From Candidatus Shapirobacteria bacterium CG10_big_fil_rev_8_21_14_0_10_48_15 (GTDB taxonomy: Bacteria; Patescibacteriota; Microgenomatia; PFEM01), in the NCBI GenBank assembly GCA_002793635.1, contig PFEM01000030.1, positions 772 through 17,293 of the forward strand: a DNA stretch of 16,522 nt, read 5' to 3'. This document shows, one piece after another, positions 1-6,838 of the stretch. How positions within the stretch are numbered: position 1 is the stretch's first letter; every line of letters begins with the position of its first letter. The notes beneath the pieces are model-generated. The model was not told the origin of the DNA. It saw only the letters and a program-made list of their open reading frames with translations, and did not search any database. A program made the translations under genes and the position numbers.

Positions 1-642
1 ACTTTCTTTGTCGTCGCCGAATTAGATCAAGTCTACCCGAAAATAATCCCGCAAATTCTTTATCAAGGTCATGAAATTGCCCTCCATTCTTACCGCCATG
101 ATGAGGCCAGAACCGCAAACGCACTGGAAAAGGACTTGACAGCCAGTCAGCCTTTTCAGAAAAAATACGGTTGTATCGGTTTTCGCAGCCCCAGAATAAA
201 AATGTCCAAAAAACAACTGAAAGTAATCAAAAAATTTGGCTATCAATACGACTCTTCCGTTTACGGTACGACCATTTTTGACTTTGCCGGCTTAAAAATT
301 TTGCCGGTCTCCGTCCTTCCCTTTACCAAAAAGCAGCTTCAAAAGATCCCCAGTAACCTTGATTTCGCTTTGCTTAAAAAATGCATTCCTTTTGGCAGCG
401 GCATGTTGACAGGTCTTTTGCAAAAAAACAGCCGTTGGTTAATTGGCCAATACTGGCGGGGCTACCGCCAACCTGCCTGTCTCTTTTTGCATTCCTGGCA
501 AATCAACAAACCATATTACCCTGCTAAATTCCTTCTTAAAAACCCTTTTATGATCCCCTATTCTTTTGAATGTCGAGATCTGCTAGAATTTTTTTGCCGG
601 CATTACCGGTTATTAAGGGCTAGAGATTACCTTGACAAATGA
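1..642 (+). CDS. Polysaccharide deacetylase (NodB homology domain), 5' end outside window
   Basis: The reading frame is open from base 1, so this is the C-terminal 213 residues of a longer protein. The family removes N-acetyl (or O-acetyl) groups from surface or wall polysaccharides using a bound metal ion. Visible family motifs, numbered from the window edge, are the metal-binding HSYRH (His29 and His33), GFRSPR (residues 60-65, the R-x-P motif), and LHSW (His164 and Trp166), which fits the late catalytic-histidine motif. The N-terminal catalytic Asp-Asp motif must lie upstream of the window. A TTG at 136 could be read as a start, but the His motif upstream of it shows that the real gene begins earlier. 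The stop overlaps the ATG of the methyltransferase gene (ATGA at 639-642), so the two are probably translated together. A glycan-tailoring role fits the neighbouring locus. The family call is firm; the substrate is unknown. Confidence 0.88.
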   Translation, partial: TFFVVAELDQVYPKIIPQILYQGHEIALHSYRHDEARTANALEKDLTASQPFQKKYGCIGFRSPRIKMSKKQLKVIKKFGYQYDSSVYGTTIFDFAGLKILPVSVLPFTKKQLQKIPSNLDFALLKKCIPFGSGMLTGLLQKNSRWLIGQYWRGYRQPACLFLHSWQINKPYYPAKFLLKNPFMIPYSFECRDLLEFFCRHYRLLRARDYLDK

Positions 643-1298
643 AGAGTCAAAAAAAATATTGGGAAACCAAAATTATTAATTGGGAAAAAACCATTTACTC
701 ATCTAAAAAATTGGCTCCACAATCATTGGTTGAAAAAATGGCCGCGCCGTTTCGTAAAATTCTTAAAAAGCGCCTGGCCGCAGCCGAGAAGCTGGTGAGC
801 CGTCACGCGAAAGGAAAAATCATTGCCGATTTAGGCTGTGGCAGCGGCATTTTTTTAAAAAAAATGGCCAAATATCAACCCAAAAAACTAATCGGCGTGG
901 ATATTGCCCTCAGCGCTATTGAGGCCGCTCAATCCGGTTGCCAGGGCCGGCGTTACCATTTTGTTTGCACCGATTTGCGGCGAGATACCGGGCCGGTTAA
1001 AAATGCCCATATTGTTGTCGGTATTGGTTTTATTGATTATTTTGCAAAAGACGAATTGGTTGGCCTATTTGGAACCCTAAAAAATAAGCAATTTCTTTTT
1101 TCTTTTCCGGAAAAAATCTTCTCTCTGAGAGAAATTTTGCACCGTGCTTACCTGATTTTGGCAGCCTGTCCTGGATCGAATAAATATTCCCGGCAAGAAA
1201 TGGATGCTATCTTAAAAAAAGCCGGCTTACAAAAGTGGTGGTATTACGACCAAGACAATATTCGTTTTGTAACTAATTTACCGCACCGAACCAACTAG
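639..1298 (+). CDS. Class I SAM-dependent methyltransferase
   Basis: This 219-residue protein has the Rossmann methyltransferase signature. Motif I is DLGCGSG (residues 64-70), and the acidic end of the second strand is GVD (Asp88), which would bind the ribose of SAM. The N-terminal 60 residues are lysine-rich and form a helical cap. The C-terminal part, with a helix-rich FSLREILHRAYL stretch and a late YSRQEMDAILKKAGL segment, resembles UbiG/Coq3-like and sugar O-methyltransferases, in which this helix precedes the last two strands. The start is the ATG overlapping the deacetylase stop by 4 bp; no Shine-Dalgarno sequence is visible, so translational coupling is likely. The substrate cannot be read from the sequence. 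Methylation of a glycan or lipid carrier is a guess from context. The stop codon overlaps the stop of the convergent GT2 gene. Confidence 0.82.
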   Translation: MKSQKKYWETKIINWEKTIYSSKKLAPQSLVEKMAAPFRKILKKRLAAAEKLVSRHAKGKIIADLGCGSGIFLKKMAKYQPKKLIGVDIALSAIEAAQSGCQGRRYHFVCTDLRRDTGPVKNAHIVVGIGFIDYFAKDELVGLFGTLKNKQFLFSFPEKIFSLREILHRAYLILAACPGSNKYSRQEMDAILKKAGLQKWWYYDQDNIRFVTNLPHRTN

Positions 1299-2089
1299 CC
1301 AACATTAACTCTAAAATCTAAATCCGGATCATAGCGCCATTTTCTACGGTTAGCATCATCATAGTAACGAAGAATTTTAAGACGGTAAATAACTGCTAGC
1401 GTGTCAGTCAATGCCCGTTTCATTTCCCTAAAAGTCCCAGCATGAGTCAAATCTTCAAAGTTATAGCTCAACTTCACTGGAGCTTCAAAAATTCTTTTAA
1501 AACCAAGACGGTGAGCCACCGCCAGCATTTCCAAATCAAAAGCATAACGTTTTACTAACAAGCGAGGCAAAACTTTTTCGAGCGCTTTGCGCCGAAAGAT
1601 TTTTAAGCCGGCTTGGGTATCGCGAACATTTAAACCGGCAAAGGTCCTGACAAAAAGTTGGTAGCAGGCACTAATGACTTTCCTTTCCCACGGATAGTTT
1701 ACTTGAGAAGCCGGATGCCTCTTAGAACCAACAATAATATCTGCCCCATACCACTCCATGTGCTCCAAAATCATGCTGATGCCATTGGGATTAATCTCCA
1801 TGCCGGCATCAATAAAGGCAATCGGATCGCCTTGGGCCCGGGCCATACCGTAACGCACCGCATACCCCTTGCCATGATTTTGGTCGTAACCGATTACTTT
1901 GATCTTGGCCGAGTGACAGCGGCGTGCCTGCTTGAAAGTATCATCCACTTGGCCGTCAACGACCACGATCAGCTCATAATCGTAGCGAATTTGATCCAAA
2001 ACATCTTTGATCCGTTTGAGATCCTGGTAAATTGTCTTTTCTTGCTTGTAAGCCGGGACAATCACCGACAAAAAATTATTTTTGGCCAT
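1295..2089 (-). CDS. Family 2 glycosyltransferase, DPM1/ALG5-like polyprenyl-phosphate sugar synthase
   Basis: This 264-residue GT-A enzyme has the order typical of dolichyl-phosphate mannose/glucose synthases. It has the SVIVPAYKQEKTI nucleotide-sugar start (residues 8-20), VVDGQVDDT (43-51), NHGKGYAVRYGM (71-82), an acidic motif at FIDAGMEINP (92-101), IVGSKRH (119-125) and DTQAGLKIFRR (157-167). Such enzymes load a sugar from a nucleotide donor onto polyprenyl phosphate at the cytoplasmic face, making the donor used by GT-C enzymes. Eight possible GT-C-like or related membrane proteins are encoded upstream, which supports this role. There is no C-terminal membrane domain, so it would be soluble or peripheral. 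The usual DAD/DXD is replaced by Asp-Ala-Gly followed by Met-Glu. The ATG start overlaps the flippase gene by 14 bp. It is the last gene of the minus-strand run. Confidence 0.86.
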   Translation of the reverse strand: MAKNNFLSVIVPAYKQEKTIYQDLKRIKDVLDQIRYDYELIVVVDGQVDDTFKQARRCHSAKIKVIGYDQNHGKGYAVRYGMARAQGDPIAFIDAGMEINPNGISMILEHMEWYGADIIVGSKRHPASQVNYPWERKVISACYQLFVRTFAGLNVRDTQAGLKIFRRKALEKVLPRLLVKRYAFDLEMLAVAHRLGFKRIFEAPVKLSYNFEDLTHAGTFREMKRALTDTLAVIYRLKILRYYDDANRRKWRYDPDLDFRVNVG

Positions 2090-3326
2090 AAAAAGAATAT
2101 ACCACTAAACTTAAAAACAGGCAGCCGGTAATCCCAATAGAAATCCAAACCACCTGAAGCAGTTGCTGATGAAAAAGAGCAATCAAAGTGACTTGAAGCA
2201 AAGCAGCCGCCACCCCGAAAAAAACTACCTTGGTTTTTTCAATTGACAAAGAAAAGCTAGTCAGAAGATAACTCAAAGAATAAAGGCTCATAAAGATCGC
2301 CATCCACACCAGCAAAGGGGCAATCGCCAAATAATCACTCCCAAAAAGCAAGCGCACCATCAGCTTGGGAAAAAGCCAGTAAACTAACACGGCTGCCGCG
2401 GCAATTATCGATAATAATGCCAGCGAAGCCAGCAGCAAATGCTTGATTTTTTTACCTTGACTGCGGCGGTGAACAATCATGGGAAACATCACGTTGGGAA
2501 TCGCTCCGGTCGCAAAAAAAATAATTTTGCCTAAAACCGCCAAGGAGGCATACAACCCCGCCTCGTAAGCGGGAAAAAAATGCTTGACCAAAATAATGTC
2601 GTTAGTGAAAAGAGAAGTGAAGCTTAAATTGAAAAAAAACACCGGCAGACCGTATTGCAAAAAAATCTTTTTGTTCAAATCAGGCTGGCTTGACCTCCCG
2701 TGGCGCAACGGCTTTAAAAATCGAAAAGCCGTCCAAAGCCCCACCAAAGAAGCCAAGACCAAGGCTAAAGTAGCGCCGTCCACTGCCCAGCCTAAAGATA
2801 CCAAAATCACGGCGGCAGCAACTTTAAAAGCCGTTTCGCTGATATGGCTTTGGACAATTTGTTTAAAACGCAACAGCCCTTGAAGAATCGCCCGGTTAAC
2901 CGAAGAGAGGGCAGAAATTAAAAAAAGCAAGCCGGCAAAAATTATCGGCAAAGTGGAGTGAAGGTGCAAAAAATTCTTTGCCAAAGGAGATCCCAAAATA
3001 GTTAATATCAAAACGACGCTGGCGGCAAGTAAAACCTTGCGATTTAAAACGGCAAACAGCCAGCGAATCCCAGCTTGATCGCCACGGCCCTTGAGACCAG
3101 CGATGAATTTAGTCGTGGTTAAAGCCAAGGCGCTGATAAAAATAAACAGCAGGTAAGCAACCGAGATAACACTTTGTAATTCGCCGTAGCCGACCGGCCC
3201 CAGCATCCGTCCCATCAGCAGATGGTAAATGTAGTTGCCGACGTTGGCGACCATCGTGCCACTAAACATTACCAAGCTGCCAGCGATTAACTTGTTACCA
3301 GCCAAACGAACTAATTTTTTTCTCAT
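2076..3326 (-). CDS. MOP-superfamily polysaccharide/oligosaccharide flippase (Wzx-like)
   Basis: This is a 416-residue polytopic membrane protein with about 12 hydrophobic segments. Its N-terminus (GSLVMFSGTMVANVGNYIYH, then LMGRMLGPVGYGEL) is characteristic of the polysaccharide-biosynthesis branch of the MOP superfamily, where an R-x-LGP-x-xYG motif follows the first helix. Family members move polyprenyl-linked oligosaccharides from the cytoplasmic to the outer leaflet. The start chosen is the ATG at 3326, whose ATGA overlaps the stop of the PIG-V-like gene. A TTG nine bases upstream is possible but breaks the coupling pattern seen elsewhere in this run. It lies directly before the DPM1-like gene (14-bp overlap). 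Its presence indicates that part of the glycan is built inside on a lipid carrier and then exported. The cargo is unknown. Confidence 0.86.
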   Translation of the reverse strand: MRKKLVRLAGNKLIAGSLVMFSGTMVANVGNYIYHLLMGRMLGPVGYGELQSVISVAYLLFIFISALALTTTKFIAGLKGRGDQAGIRWLFAVLNRKVLLAASVVLILTILGSPLAKNFLHLHSTLPIIFAGLLFLISALSSVNRAILQGLLRFKQIVQSHISETAFKVAAAVILVSLGWAVDGATLALVLASLVGLWTAFRFLKPLRHGRSSQPDLNKKIFLQYGLPVFFFNLSFTSLFTNDIILVKHFFPAYEAGLYASLAVLGKIIFFATGAIPNVMFPMIVHRRSQGKKIKHLLLASLALLSIIAAAAVLVYWLFPKLMVRLLFGSDYLAIAPLLVWMAIFMSLYSLSYLLTSFSLSIEKTKVVFFGVAAALLQVTLIALFHQQLLQVVWISIGITGCLFLSLVVYSFYGQK

Positions 3327-4450
3327 GCCACCCAATAGCCACGGGTAAAAAGCATCACCGCCGCCATCCCCAAAATTATCGCAAAAAACAAATAAACCCT
3401 TTTAAACCAGGAGTGCTTCTCCACTAAAAGCGGCAAAACCATAAAGCCGGGAAAAAGTATCAAAACATAGCGGGGCATGGAAGAAAAAGTGCCGCTTAAA
3501 GTGGGGGTGATATAAGCTAAAACCATAAAAATAAAATAAGAAAGTCGTATCTGACGATAACTAAAAATAATCAGCCCCAAAAACAACCCGCTTGTCAGCA
3601 GTTCCAGCCAAACGGTAAAATACAGCACGTCCGCCTTGGTGGTGCAAATCATTTTCAAATAGCGCCAGCAAACCTGATAGGGAAGAATAATTCTACCCCC
3701 GGTCCGGCCGGTTTTTAAAAAGCCCTGAAGATGAACAAAATAAAGCGGATCACCCACGGTTTTTTGCAAATAGACCATGTAGCTAACCAACCCGGCTAAA
3801 ATCAGCAGCAAGGGCCAAAAGTCCAGCCAACGGCGGTCCCCGTCTTTTTGCGCCTGCCACCGTTCCACTATCAGCGCCGGCAAAAGGAAAATGCCCACCA
3901 GCCGCGTCGCACTGGCCAAACCGCCAAAAATGCCCATCCATAGCCAAGCCCGGCGACGCGCCGCATAAAAACTGGCCAAAACCAAGGCCAAAAAAAGCGC
4001 TTCGGTATAAGCAGAACCAAAGTAAAAAGAGGTGGGGAAAAGCAATAAAAAAAGCACCGCCATTCGGGCAGCTTTTTGGCCAAAATCCAGTTTTGTCAAG
4101 CGGTAAAATAAATACATGACTGCCAAAAAAGCCAGATGGGAAATCAACAAGCTGGAAAAAAGATAATCTTTCAAAAACCTTGCCAAAAAGCGGATCAGGA
4201 GGGGATAAAAAGGAAAAAAGGCCTGCTGAAATTGCAAATAACCTTGTCGGGCAATCGCCAAATAATAACCCCCGTCAAAATTAGCCCAAGCCCAGTACAG
4301 GGGATTAAGTTGATAAGCAAATTCACCACCACCTAAAAAACCCGCCTTATAGGGAATCAACTTGACCGCTACCCAGGTGATTAACAAAAGAATCAGTCGC
4401 CAACTGATGAAAAGTTTAAGCAGCCAAACAATAATTTTTTTATTCTTCAC
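3323..4450 (-). CDS. GT-C mannosyltransferase of the PIG-V type
   Basis: This 375-residue multi-membrane protein has the hallmarks of the PIG-V family (GPI mannosyltransferase 2 and bacterial relatives). Near the N-terminus is a first-loop motif NFDGGYYLAIARQGY (residues 57-71; Asp59 is the likely catalytic acid), followed by FFPFYPLLIR (78-87). Such enzymes transfer a sugar from a polyprenyl-phosphate donor on the outer face. The start is chosen as the GTG at 4450, giving VKNKKIIVWLLKLF and an 11-bp overlap with the GT4 stop. The open frame extends to 4549, but that would overlap the GT4 gene by 110 bp and add a charged, non-hydrophobic leader. The last codons overlap the flippase start. The sugar cannot be deduced; mannose is only the family precedent. 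Confidence 0.8.
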   Translation of the reverse strand: MKNKKIIVWLLKLFISWRLILLLITWVAVKLIPYKAGFLGGGEFAYQLNPLYWAWANFDGGYYLAIARQGYLQFQQAFFPFYPLLIRFLARFLKDYLFSSLLISHLAFLAVMYLFYRLTKLDFGQKAARMAVLFLLLFPTSFYFGSAYTEALFLALVLASFYAARRRAWLWMGIFGGLASATRLVGIFLLPALIVERWQAQKDGDRRWLDFWPLLLILAGLVSYMVYLQKTVGDPLYFVHLQGFLKTGRTGGRIILPYQVCWRYLKMICTTKADVLYFTVWLELLTSGLFLGLIIFSYRQIRLSYFIFMVLAYITPTLSGTFSSMPRYVLILFPGFMVLPLLVEKHSWFKRVYLFFAIILGMAAVMLFTRGYWVA

Positions 4451-5501
4451 CGGCGCAAGCTTTTTTATAAACGGCAATTGTTTGCGCGGCTGTCCTTTTC
4501 CAACTGAAAGCGGCTGCTTGTTGAACACCTTTTTGCGACAGCTCCGCACCCCGTCCTAGGGCTTTTTTAATTCCTTCAGCAATCTCCTGATTACTTTGGG
4601 GATTAATCATTACCGCTGCCTGGCCGCAAATTTCCGGCAAGCTGCCTACCTTGGCCGCCACCACCGGACAGCCGCAGGCCATGGCTTCCAAAACCGGCAA
4701 ACCAAAGCCCTCATCAAAAGACGGCTGGCAGTAGACGCTGGCCAAATTATAAATCGCCACCAGATCATTAGTAGGAACAAAACCTAAAATTCTGATTTTA
4801 TCATCTAAACTAAGTGATTTTATCAATTGAAGCAGTTCTTTTATTTCCGGCAGGGCTTTTTGCTCAAAAGCTTTCCCAACCAGCACCAGCTGAAAAGTCG
4901 GATTGTGGCGACTAAAATCAGCAAATCCTCGAAGCAGACCAGGAATATTTTTGTTCCAATTCACATCCCCCACATACAACAAAAAAGTATCCGCCAGGGG
5001 CGGATACTTTTTTTTAATTTTCAATTTACAATTTTCAATTTTCAATTTTTTAAACTCCTCCCCGGCGGCGAGGGGAACCGAATAAATCTTTTCCAAAGGG
5101 AAACCGGTCATCGCCGCAATTTGCTGCCGCCAAGCTTGGGAATCGGTCAGCACGGCGGCCATTTTTTGCAAACGCCTTTTTTGGCTCTGCCAGCGCCACC
5201 GACCCCGAACCCCGGCCGGGAAATGCTGGGGATATTTAACCGGCGTCAAGTCATGAACGGTCACCACGCTCGGGAGGAGCGGTCGCCCCGGGAGACTTAA
5301 GAAAAAAGGCGAAAAATACGGATAATGAATTAAGTCTGCGGCCAAAAATCGCGTCCTATCGGTGTCTTTAATCAGCGCCAACTCGATCGCCTGCTCTTGA
5401 GCAACTGCTTGCAGGGCCGTTATTAATCGCTTGGTGTAAAAACCAATGCCACGATACTGGTGGGCTGAATATAATGGTGAAAGATCAAGCGCAACCTTCA
5501 T
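4440..5501 (-). CDS. Family 4 (GT-B) glycosyltransferase
   Basis: This 353-residue cytoplasmic GT-B enzyme uses a nucleotide sugar to extend a lipid-linked acceptor. The N-terminal domain has the acceptor-side glycine loop RGIGFYTKRL (residues 17-26) and TVHDLTPVKYPQHF (81-94). The C-terminal domain starts at LLYVGDVNWNKNI and carries the E-x7-E donor motif EGFGLPVLE (264-272) in SFDEGFGLPVLEAMACGCPV. The two domains are joined by an unusual lysine-rich linker at residues 151-174, encoded by a heptamer repeat followed by a perfect hairpin (separate entries). This insertion sits in the naturally variable linker, so the enzyme is probably active. The ATG start is two bases after the stop of the upstream PTPS-related gene. 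The sugar and acceptor are unknown. Confidence 0.9.
   Translation of the reverse strand: MKVALDLSPLYSAHQYRGIGFYTKRLITALQAVAQEQAIELALIKDTDRTRFLAADLIHYPYFSPFFLSLPGRPLLPSVVTVHDLTPVKYPQHFPAGVRGRWRWQSQKRRLQKMAAVLTDSQAWRQQIAAMTGFPLEKIYSVPLAAGEEFKKLKIENCKLKIKKKYPPLADTFLLYVGDVNWNKNIPGLLRGFADFSRHNPTFQLVLVGKAFEQKALPEIKELLQLIKSLSLDDKIRILGFVPTNDLVAIYNLASVYCQPSFDEGFGLPVLEAMACGCPVVAAKVGSLPEICGQAAVMINPQSNQEIAEGIKKALGRGAELSQKGVQQAAAFSWKRTAAQTIAVYKKACAGEE
4981..5013. repeat. Perfect 15-bp hairpin with 3-nt loop inside the GT4 gene
   Basis: The left arm is 4981-4995 (six A, then GTATCCGCC) and the right arm is its exact reverse complement at 4999-5013. The loop is AGG. On the transcribed minus strand this reads as a GC-rich stem followed by a run of six U, the form of an intrinsic terminator, yet it lies in-frame in the middle of a coding region and encodes KKKYPPLADTF. 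It adjoins a heptamer repeat. It is most simply an inserted palindromic element. Confidence 0.85.
5016..5050. repeat. Five-copy AATTTTC heptamer tandem repeat
   Basis: Five consecutive 7-nt units, AATTTTC AATTTAC AATTTTC and so on, the last ending in T instead of C, lie between the two domains of the GT4 gene. Thirty-five bases is not a multiple of three, but the whole insert with the adjacent hairpin keeps the frame open and encodes KKLKIENCKLKIKK. Confidence 0.85.
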
Positions 5502-5503
5502 GA

Positions 5504-6838
5504 TTAGGCGTGTCTTTTTAGAATAGCCTTGCTTGCAATAAAAATCAAGGACGCCAAAGAAACACCAGTCGCCAAACTTCTGATCGGCGTGTTCCCGGGA
5601 TCAGCAGGCCAAAGTGTTTGAAAGCTATTGCCCAAAGTAGCCGTACCCTGCGTCCAGTCGGGATTGTCAAGATAAAAGTTGTCCGCCCTGGGAGGATAAA
5701 CTATCGGTCGGCTGTAACCGCCATAAAAAATAAAGGCCACCAACAATAAACCCACTGCCCACCTGCTGCCTTTGCGGCTCACCAGACAGGCGGCCAAAAA
5801 AGAAGTTACCAAGACAACTAAACTCAACAGCCGCCAGGGATACTGCAGGAAAACCAATGGTTTAATGATCTTCCAAACCGGCAAAGAAACCGGCAAAAGC
5901 AAGCAAACTAATCCTAAAAACCAACCCAAAAAAAACTTATAACGGATTACTTTTTTTTTAATCAACAAGATTCCCAAGGCCACCGCCAGCAAATGAGGCA
6001 GGCCGATCTGGAAAGACATTTGGTCGCCAATGCCCGGGACGGAAAAGCCCGTTCCCCAAGAAGGTAAAATCAGCTGCCAAAGAGTCGGAAAATGATCGGC
6101 AAAATTAATCATTTGCAAACCGGTGACATACTTGGCCTCCGCCAACGCCGGCAGCCAAAAAATCGCCGAAAGCCCCAGGCCAAAAAATAAACTAAAGACA
6201 AGCCCACCTCCGAGGTGGGTGGATGCCCTCCTCGGAGGTGGGCGATGGAACAAAAACATATAACTGATTAAGAAAGGCGTGAAGATCAAGGCTAAAATAT
6301 TGTGAGCCAAAATCAACAGGGCAAGAAAAATACTTAACCACCAAGATTTTTTTTCCACAGCCCATAAAATGGCCGGAAACAAAGCCATGGCTAAAACTTC
6401 ACCAATTGAGCCACGAACATAAACGTTAAGCAAATGATAAGGCGCTAGAGTATAAAAAACTGCTCCGACAACCGCGGCGGGAATATTGAATATTTTTTTT
6501 ATCCATAGATAGAAAAACAACCCTCCTGTTACCAGCCCAAAAGCCATGGTTAGTTTAAAAGAAGTGATCAAAGAAAAACCCAATAAATAAAAAATTTCGG
6601 CCACAAAGTTCGGTAAAGGATAAAAAAAATTAAATAATGGCACTCCCAAGCCATGGTTCAACCCAGGCGCCCAACGCGGCCACCAAATTCCGGCCCGAAT
6701 ATTTTTGTCAAACTCATAAAAGCGAATCAGGTGGTACTCGCCATCATGAGTAGGAATAAAACCGGGTTGGCACAAAGGCCACGCCGCCCAAAGGCCAATC
6801 GCCAGCATCAACAACCACGGCCAACTTTTTTTAAGCAT
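5504..6838 (-). CDS. PTPS-related multi-membrane protein (PF10131-like), short paralogue
   Basis: This 444-residue membrane protein resembles the bacterial family labelled 6-pyruvoyl-tetrahydropterin-synthase-related membrane proteins. Despite the name these look like GT-C-type proteins. After the first helix comes PTHDGEYH (residues 30-37, a likely catalytic-type Asp), then IWWPRWAPGLNHGLGVPLFNFFYPLP and YVRGSIGEVLAMALFP. The protein at 9191-10888 shares all of these. The start is set at the ATG at 6838, giving MLKKSWPWLL, because the paralogue begins MLKKSKFWLI and the ATG overlaps the upstream stop by 8 bp. A GTG or TTG-type start at 6868 is less likely. Compared with its paralogue it lacks about 120 residues between the last two helices. 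A palindromic repeat at 6202-6243 encodes RPPPRRASTHLGGG inside it. Its function is inferred only as surface glycan assembly. Confidence 0.72.
   Translation of the reverse strand: MLKKSWPWLLMLAIGLWAAWPLCQPGFIPTHDGEYHLIRFYEFDKNIRAGIWWPRWAPGLNHGLGVPLFNFFYPLPNFVAEIFYLLGFSLITSFKLTMAFGLVTGGLFFYLWIKKIFNIPAAVVGAVFYTLAPYHLLNVYVRGSIGEVLAMALFPAILWAVEKKSWWLSIFLALLILAHNILALIFTPFLISYMFLFHRPPPRRASTHLGGGLVFSLFFGLGLSAIFWLPALAEAKYVTGLQMINFADHFPTLWQLILPSWGTGFSVPGIGDQMSFQIGLPHLLAVALGILLIKKKVIRYKFFLGWFLGLVCLLLPVSLPVWKIIKPLVFLQYPWRLLSLVVLVTSFLAACLVSRKGSRWAVGLLLVAFIFYGGYSRPIVYPPRADNFYLDNPDWTQGTATLGNSFQTLWPADPGNTPIRSLATGVSLASLIFIASKAILKRHA
6202..6243. repeat. GC-rich palindromic element inside the PTPS-related gene
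   Basis: GCCCACCTCCGAG (6202-6214) is perfectly complementary to CTCGGAGGTGGGC (6231-6243), giving a 13-bp stem around a 16-nt loop. An alternative smaller hairpin, CCCACCTC/GAGGTGGG, sits at 6203-6219. It is translated in-frame as a proline/glycine-rich stretch between two membrane helices. It shares CCC(A/G)CCTCCGAGG with the element at 16417-16449. Confidence 0.82.

Noticed and set aside
1119..1133. Short hairpin TTCTCT-CTG-AGAGAA as a terminator for the + strand genes
   Set aside because: Only six base pairs, A/T-rich, followed by just four T, and lying inside the methyltransferase coding region.
1658..2131. 157-codon open frame on the + strand
   Set aside because: It is antisense to the GT2 gene, whose glycosyltransferase motifs are clear; the + strand peptide has no recognisable motif.
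4451..4549. Longer N-terminus for the PIG-V-like protein
   Set aside because: It would overlap the GT4 gene by 110 bp and add a charged leader not expected before the first helix; the GTG at 4450 fits the overlap pattern.
4827..5300. 157-codon open frame on the + strand, covering the hairpin and heptamers
   Set aside because: It is antisense to the GT4 gene and shows low-complexity and basic composition only.
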